DNA from: Scleroderma bovista
Taxonomy: Eukaryota; Basidiomycota; Agaricomycetes; Boletales; Sclerodermataceae
Assembly (NCBI GenBank): GCA_037178675.1
Contig: JAYMGJ010000069.1
Span: 62,001 to 126,000, forward strand
Length of the DNA: 64,000 nucleotides
Reading direction: 5' to 3'
Below the pieces are notes generated by a model, which did not search any database, had not been told where the DNA came from, and saw only the letters and a program-made list of their open reading frames with translations. Both the position numbers and the translations under genes were made by a program. Positions 58,301-64,000 of this stretch are shown here, in pieces (the stretch's first letter is position 1; every line of letters starts with the position of its first letter).

Positions 58301-61300
58301 ATGAATGCACCGCGCCCGTCGCAGAGCGCAGAGGCAGCTCGTGCTGCAGCGCTTCAAGCCGAATTCAACGAGAAGAAATGGGTATGGGTGCCCGATGAGA
58401 AGGAGGGCTACATTGCAGGTTGGGTCAACCACGAGGACGAGGATTCTGCAGAGGTGGTCATGTCTGCTGTCGGAGAGGTGCGCACTTCGTTATCCTTCGC
58501 GATCAATAGCTCACCAACAAGAGTTGCGCAGATACGACGCGTCCCCTTGTATGCTCTATCGAAGATGAACCCCCCAAAGTTCGACCGCGTCGACGATATC
58601 GCGGACCTCACTTTTCTTAATGAAGCCAGCGTTGTCCACAATCTTCGTCTAAGGTATGGATCTGGTGCTATATACGTGAGTTCCTTTTGTTGCACTTGCA
58701 TATCTTCCTGATCGTCGCGTTATTGTCTCATCTTCATGGTTTCCGTATCTAACATACATCGGCAGACGTATTCGGGCTTATTTCTAGTTGCCATTAATCC
58801 ATACCAGAACTTGCCACTATATACCGATGCTATCGTTCAACAATACCGGAACAAGCGACGAGATGAGAACCCACCCCATTTGTTCGCCGTCTCAGAGCGA
58901 GCTTGGGTGAATATGCAGAATGAACGCGAAAACCAAAGCATTCTGATTACGTTGGTTAATTTCTACTTCCATACAGTATATCTAGCTGATATACTTGTTG
59001 TCCAGCGGCGAATCAGGCGCTGGTAAAACCGAGAGCACGAAGAAAGTCATCCAGTATCTTTCCGCAATCGCCACGAATGCCCATACTCTGGGACCATCAC
59101 ACGCACACATGCCTTCAGTTCCGCCATCCGGATTACCCCGTGGCACATCCTTCAGGAGGAAATCTCTTTCAGTAACCAGCTCGGGCAGCTCTTTGACGGC
59201 CAAAGCCCGCCTGGGACTCTTGGAACGACAAATAATACAGGCCAATCCCATTCTCGAGGCCTTTGGGAATGCTCAAACCCAACGAAATAACAACTCAAGT
59301 CGGTTCGGAAAGTTCATCCGGATTAGCTTCGCTCCTGATGGTAGCATTTCGGGCGCTAATATCGATTGGTATTTGCTAGAGAAAAGTCGAGTAGTTGTGA
59401 GGAGCCCAGCTGAGCGTAATTTTCATGTTTTCTACCAGCTCTTATCGGCCGGTGGGTCTTTGAAAGGTCAGTAATCGATTCTTTTACAGTATCAGAGGGT
59501 TGAGTGGATGCAGATTCTTTGCTTTTGGACGGAGGTATCGAAGACTACGAGTTTTTGAACCGTAGCCGGAGAGAAATAGATGGCGTGAGTGATCGAGACG
59601 ATTGGGATAATCTCATCGTAAGTGCAAGATCGTAGGGCTTGCCTCATAGCTTATTGTCTTCAAGAGCGCATTGGAAGTCGTTGGATTCTCTCAAGCAGAG
59701 CAATTCGACCTGTTTCGAATCGTCGCAGCCATACTTCATATCGGCAATATCGCTATCACTTCCACACGGGCTGACAATGCTGTAATGGCCGATCCATCGC
59801 AAGCAGAGCGTGTCTGCCATCTGTTGGGCATTCCCGTGACCGAGTTTACGAAAGCCGTTTTGCGTCCGAAAGTACTGGCTGGGCGAGAGTGGGTCATGCA
59901 AGCACGGACAGGACAGCAGGCCTTAGACGAGCTCTCCGCCTTGTGCAAGACGTTGTACGAGAAATCCTTTGGAGCCTTGGTCGATCGTATCAATCGTGCC
60001 TTGGACCGGCCAACTTCGAAGTCGACGTTTATCGGCGTCCTCGATATCGCTGGATTCGAGATCTTCGAGATCAACACATACGAACAACTACTCATCAATT
60101 ACACGAATGAGAAATTACAGCAATTCTTCAATCACCACATGTTTGTACTTGAGCAAGAAGAGTACTCTCGCGAAGGCATAGAATGGGACTATGTCAACTT
60201 CAGGCTCGATCTCCAGCCCACCATCGATCTCATTGAAGCTAGCGGGCCAACACCCATTGGCATATTAAGCTGCCTCGACGAGGAATGCATCATGCCCAAG
60301 GCAACAGATCTTACCTTCACGGAGAAAGTAAACTCCATGTGGAGTGGCGAGTTGCGTTCGGGCGAACAAGTTCATCCAGGTCGCTCCAAGTACGATCTTC
60401 CCAAATTCGAACAGGGCTTCATCATTACTCATTATGCTGGCAAAGTCGAGTATCGCACAGACGGATGGCTGGAGAAAAACAAGGACCCACTCAATGATAA
60501 CCTTGTCCGCGTCTTGGCCTCGTCCTCAGAATCTTACGTTGCCTCGTTATTCCAGGACTACACTGGAGCATACTCAGACCTGCCATCTTCTAGTATTGGC
60601 TATGCGATGGGAAAGAAGCGGGGCGTGAAGAAAGGCGCCTTCAGGACCGTCGCTCAGAGGCACAGAGAGCAGCTCTCTCTTCTCATGGCTCAGCTGCATG
60701 CCACGCAACCTCATTTCGTTCGCTGTATAGTTCCTAATGCGAACAAAAGGCCTGGCCGAATTGATGTACCCCTCGTGCTGGACCAGCTGCGTTGTAATGG
60801 TGTACTGGAAGGTATACGGATTGCCAGACTAGGGTATCCGAATCGTTTACCATTCGTTGAGTTCCGTCAACGCTACGAAATCCTGACACCAGGGATTATA
60901 CCGCGAGGTTACATGGATGGTCGTAAGGCGTGCTTGCGGATGGTCGAAGCGCTTGAGCTGGACACGGAGCTGTACCGAGTCGGAACTTCGAAAATTTTCT
61001 TCAAGGCTGGTGTCCTCGCCGAACTTGAGGAACGCAGAGATGCACTTCTGTACGACATTTTCTCGAGGCTACAAGCGGTGGCCAGGAAGTTCTCGGCGCG
61101 AAGGCAAATGAAGAAGATCTTGAACCGTGCGGTTGCAATTCGCACAATTCAGCGCAATGCTCGCATATACGGGGACTTGAAGGATTGGCCCTGGTGGCAA
61201 CTTTACACGAAGGTATGTCAAGTTATTGATAGGTTCGCTCCATTACAAACAGGTCTGTAGGTGCGACCACTACTCACGGCTACTCGTAATGACGAGGAAT

Positions 61301-64000
61301 TGCGGCGGAAGGAGGTGGAGCTCCAGCTGGCAAAGGAAAGAGCAGAACGTGACCAACGGGAACGGGAGAACCTGCAAAACGTGCAGATGACATTGGAAGC
61401 GGAGAAACAAAAGGTTGTTAAAGAATTGGAGGCCGAGCGTGCTCTTGCTTTGGATAAGGACGCACTATTGGAGAGGAGCAAACAGCGCGAGGTCGAGCTC
61501 GAGGAGGAGATCGCGGCATTGCATGCCGATTTGGATGTTCTTGACACTCAGCTGGATTGGGCTCGCCAATTACAGAAGGAAAGTAATGAAAAGCACGAAA
61601 AACTACAGCAGGCATTCGATCAAGCCGCAGAGCACCTCGTCCGCTTGGAAAGCGAAGAGAACGGATGGAGGGGCCAGGAAGCAGAATTTACGGATCTCCT
61701 TTCCACGATGGAACGGAGCATGCACCAGATGCAGGGGGAGAGGGATGAACTGCAGAAGCTGAACGAGGAATTCACAACTTTGTTGTCTCAGCGCGAGGAA
61801 GATCTCATTCGCCTCAAGGAACGTGCCGAGGCATCGACAAACGACTTGCAGGCCAAGCTTACAGCTGAACTTCGTACAACGTGCGTATCCCGTCTAACAT
61901 AAGTGGTCATTTTTTGTGACTCCTAATGCAGCGAACTCCTGAATGGAAAGCTCGAACAACTCGAGAGGAGTGCAAGGCACACGAAGGATCAACTGGCCGA
62001 ATTGACTCGTACAGCTACAGAATATTCCTCGATCATTCAACGAAAGGAGGACAACATCGCTAAGATCTCCTCCGAAGTTGCAGCGTCTAAACGAGAACGT
62101 TCACAGCTTCAAAAAGACCTCATTGAACTCCGTGCACTGGCAGAGAAGCATCAAGCAGAACTAAGTGCTTCAAAAGCTGACACGGAACGTACCTTCGCTG
62201 CTAAGGTCAAGCTACAAGCGGAATTAGACGATCTCCGTGCCCTCATGGAAACCAAGACGACCGAAGAGACACGTCGCCGCGAGGTAGAAAAAAGCTTGGA
62301 GGAAGAACTAATCGACCTTCGTAGCCAAGTCACAGAATTACAGCGTCAATTGAAGATCCTCCGTGAAACTGCTCTCGAAAAAGAAAGCCGGCTTAGCCTC
62401 GAGGTTGAGAAGCTGAGTGGACAGTACGCCCAATTGGAGGTCACCTATTCCTCTTTGCTGGAGCGGGAGCGAATTTCCAAAGAGAACTCTGCTAAAGCTG
62501 AGTCTGCTGTCGCGTCACTGGAGAAAGCCAAGAGAAACCTGGAGTCTGAACTGCAAGCTCTTCGCTCACGCCAGATCGACACGGATGGGCAACTGGCCGA
62601 AGCGGTTAGGGCGAAGGAAGTACGTGGTTCTGTTGCGTCGCCCACAAGTCCCTTCACTTATATTAATCTAGACTTTGGAGAGGCAGCTTGTCTCGGCTCA
62701 AAGCAAGTACAACGAGATCGAGGATGCTGCATTACAGCTTGAGAGGGATTCACGCGCCCGTGAACGGCAGTTCGAAGGAACTCGTAAACAACTCGAAGCG
62801 GAGTCTACCAAATGCAAACAATTGCAGCAGGCCGTTACAAACCAGAAGCGGGAACTTACTCTTGACAAGGATCGGTTAGGCAAGCTCGATGCGGCATTGA
62901 AGAAGGCCCTTGCCGATCTTTCTACTCGAGAATGGGAGATTAAGCAGCTGGAGTCCAGACAGGAGAAGACCATCGTCGAGCACGTGCACGTACTGGAGAA
63001 GGCGAAGAAAGTTACGGACCAGCAACTCAAGGAGGCTCAGGAAGAGCTGCAGAAGAATGCCGTCTACATTCGTTCCCTCGAGAAGGCAAAACTGACGTTG
63101 ACGCGAGAAGCCGAGGATTACGTGCGCGAAACTAAAATGGAACAAGTTGAACTTCGAGCAATCGAGAAAACTGCGAAGATAAACGAAGACAAGGCTCTCA
63201 GGGCTCTCGCTGCACTAGAATCGGAGCATAAAGCCCGAGAGATTGCTGATTCTAACTGTCGCCGCTTACAGTCCGAGCTCAGTAGCCTGAAGGGTGAGTT
63301 GGACTTAGCCCAAGATCAGCTTGCTGTGGCACAACGTGCCAAGGCAACCCTTGAAAATGAGCTTGCCAAACTTGCTGAAGACATCGACGCCCAAGACTCT
63401 CGGAAAGCACTGGTACGTTCCGAATATAGATTGCTTAACCGTGGTTGACCGACCTTTCAATTTTACAGCTTGCTCAACAACGGAATTCTGAGGCAGAACT
63501 AGAAGAGGTCCGAAGACGGCTCAGAGATGTTTCACAGTCCAAGAAAAAAGTTGAGACCGAGATAGCCGATGTGCAAAGTAGACTTGATGCTGAGATTGCT
63601 GCAAAAGCCGGAGCACTAAGTTCGTCGGTTCCATTCCGAGCCAAGACAAAAATGCTTAGCGATCTACAGGCACACATGCACAACTCAAAATACAGCTGCA
63701 AGAGCTTCAGATCAGTTCCTCTGCTTCCCTTGCTAGGCAGACGGGTATGACATATGCCAACACGATGACTTATAACATGGGCTGACAGACGATCTTAGAG
63801 TTACAAGAAGTAGTCGAATCCTACAGGCAGAAGTTGCAGATCATCTCAGACAAGCTCCAGGATTCTGAAACTGCAAGGGAAAACACGGAGAATGCTGAGG
63901 CTTTTGGTAGGTGCTCGAGGCGTTATTCGTCTGTCACCATCTAACCGTCTCATAGCTCGACGTGCATTTACTGACCTGGAGAGGGTACACAACAACCTTA
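58301..64000 (+). CDS. Class II myosin heavy chain, 5' part (3' end outside window)
   Basis: Starts [19 protein letters not shown] at 58301. An SH3-like N-terminal domain ([18 protein letters not shown]) is followed by the motor: P-loop [10 protein letters not shown] at an exon start near 59005, switch [14 protein letters not shown], switch [11 protein letters not shown], the relay and actin-binding block [13 protein letters not shown]1/SH2 [12 protein letters not shown] and the converter [11 protein letters not shown]. Two IQ-like motifs ([13 protein letters not shown] and [12 protein letters not shown]) lead to [15 protein letters not shown], the start of a long coiled-coil rod that is still open at 64000. 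Loop 1, after the P-loop, has an unusually long Ser/Pro-rich insertion (about 59080-59210). Class II myosins drive cytokinesis. The light-chain gene at 24676 is a likely partner. The largest motor exon is about 1.55 kb; rod exons are separated by 50-60 nt introns. Confidence 0.95.

Overview
The window reads as nuclear DNA of an Agaricomycete (mushroom-forming basidiomycete). Genes are dense on both strands, introns are mostly 48-70 nt GT-AG with CTNAN-like branch points, and the gene families are fungal. No bacterial-style operons, CRISPR arrays or rRNA genes are visible.

Layout. 1-2.1 kb: end of a SAM-like family gene next to an IS630/Tc1-mariner-type DDE transposase. 2.6-6.8 kb: a beta-trefoil membrane protein and a decaying P-loop GTPase gene. 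7.3-24.6 kb: housekeeping genes: CSC1/OSCA-like channel, TIM22, HMG-CoA reductase, SPX-RING ubiquitin ligase, mitochondrial release factor 1, RPS3 and a UBA/UAS/UBX protein. 24.7-40.5 kb: a tandem segmental duplication. Copy 1 carries intact essential myosin light chain, PAC1-like proteasome chaperone and IND1. Copy 2 carries relics of these three plus the only intact copy of a GTPBP1-N-terminal-like gene. 40.5-64 kb: an E2 conjugating enzyme with a SUMO-interacting-motif-like tail, UTP22, MTR4, catalase, an RBM18-like RRM protein, two C2H2 genes (one broken) and the 5' part of a class II myosin heavy chain.

The most striking feature is the GTPase gene inserted in copy 2 (29933-37100). Eleven ordinary exons encode an N-terminal tail and an intact G domain with switch and TKxD motifs. 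From 31688 to 36611 the DNA then becomes about 74 successive intron-like units, each beginning GTGAGT or GTAAGT, ending in AG and 48-78 nt long. They are separated by exactly three bases almost every time. All assigned three-base exons are in phase, none is a stop codon, and they join the C-terminal exons (36664-36781, 36838-37100) in frame. If spliced as read, the gene has about 86 introns and an array of single-codon exons. The central part (33600-35870) is a tandem repeat whose intron sequence is nearly uniform, while the two or three bases between splice signals differ from unit to unit. Three ordinary introns of the same gene appear to use GC donors. Transcript data are needed to separate real one-codon exons from a splice-site-mimicking minisatellite inside one 5-kb intron.

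Functional links in the window: the Cdc4-type light chain and its likely partner, class II myosin, lie 33 kb apart; UTP22 and MTR4, both pre-rRNA processing factors, are convergent neighbours; TIM22, IND1 and mtRF1 are mitochondrial. Exon coordinates were derived by hand from splice signals and reading frame. They are precise where stated and unproven by RNA.
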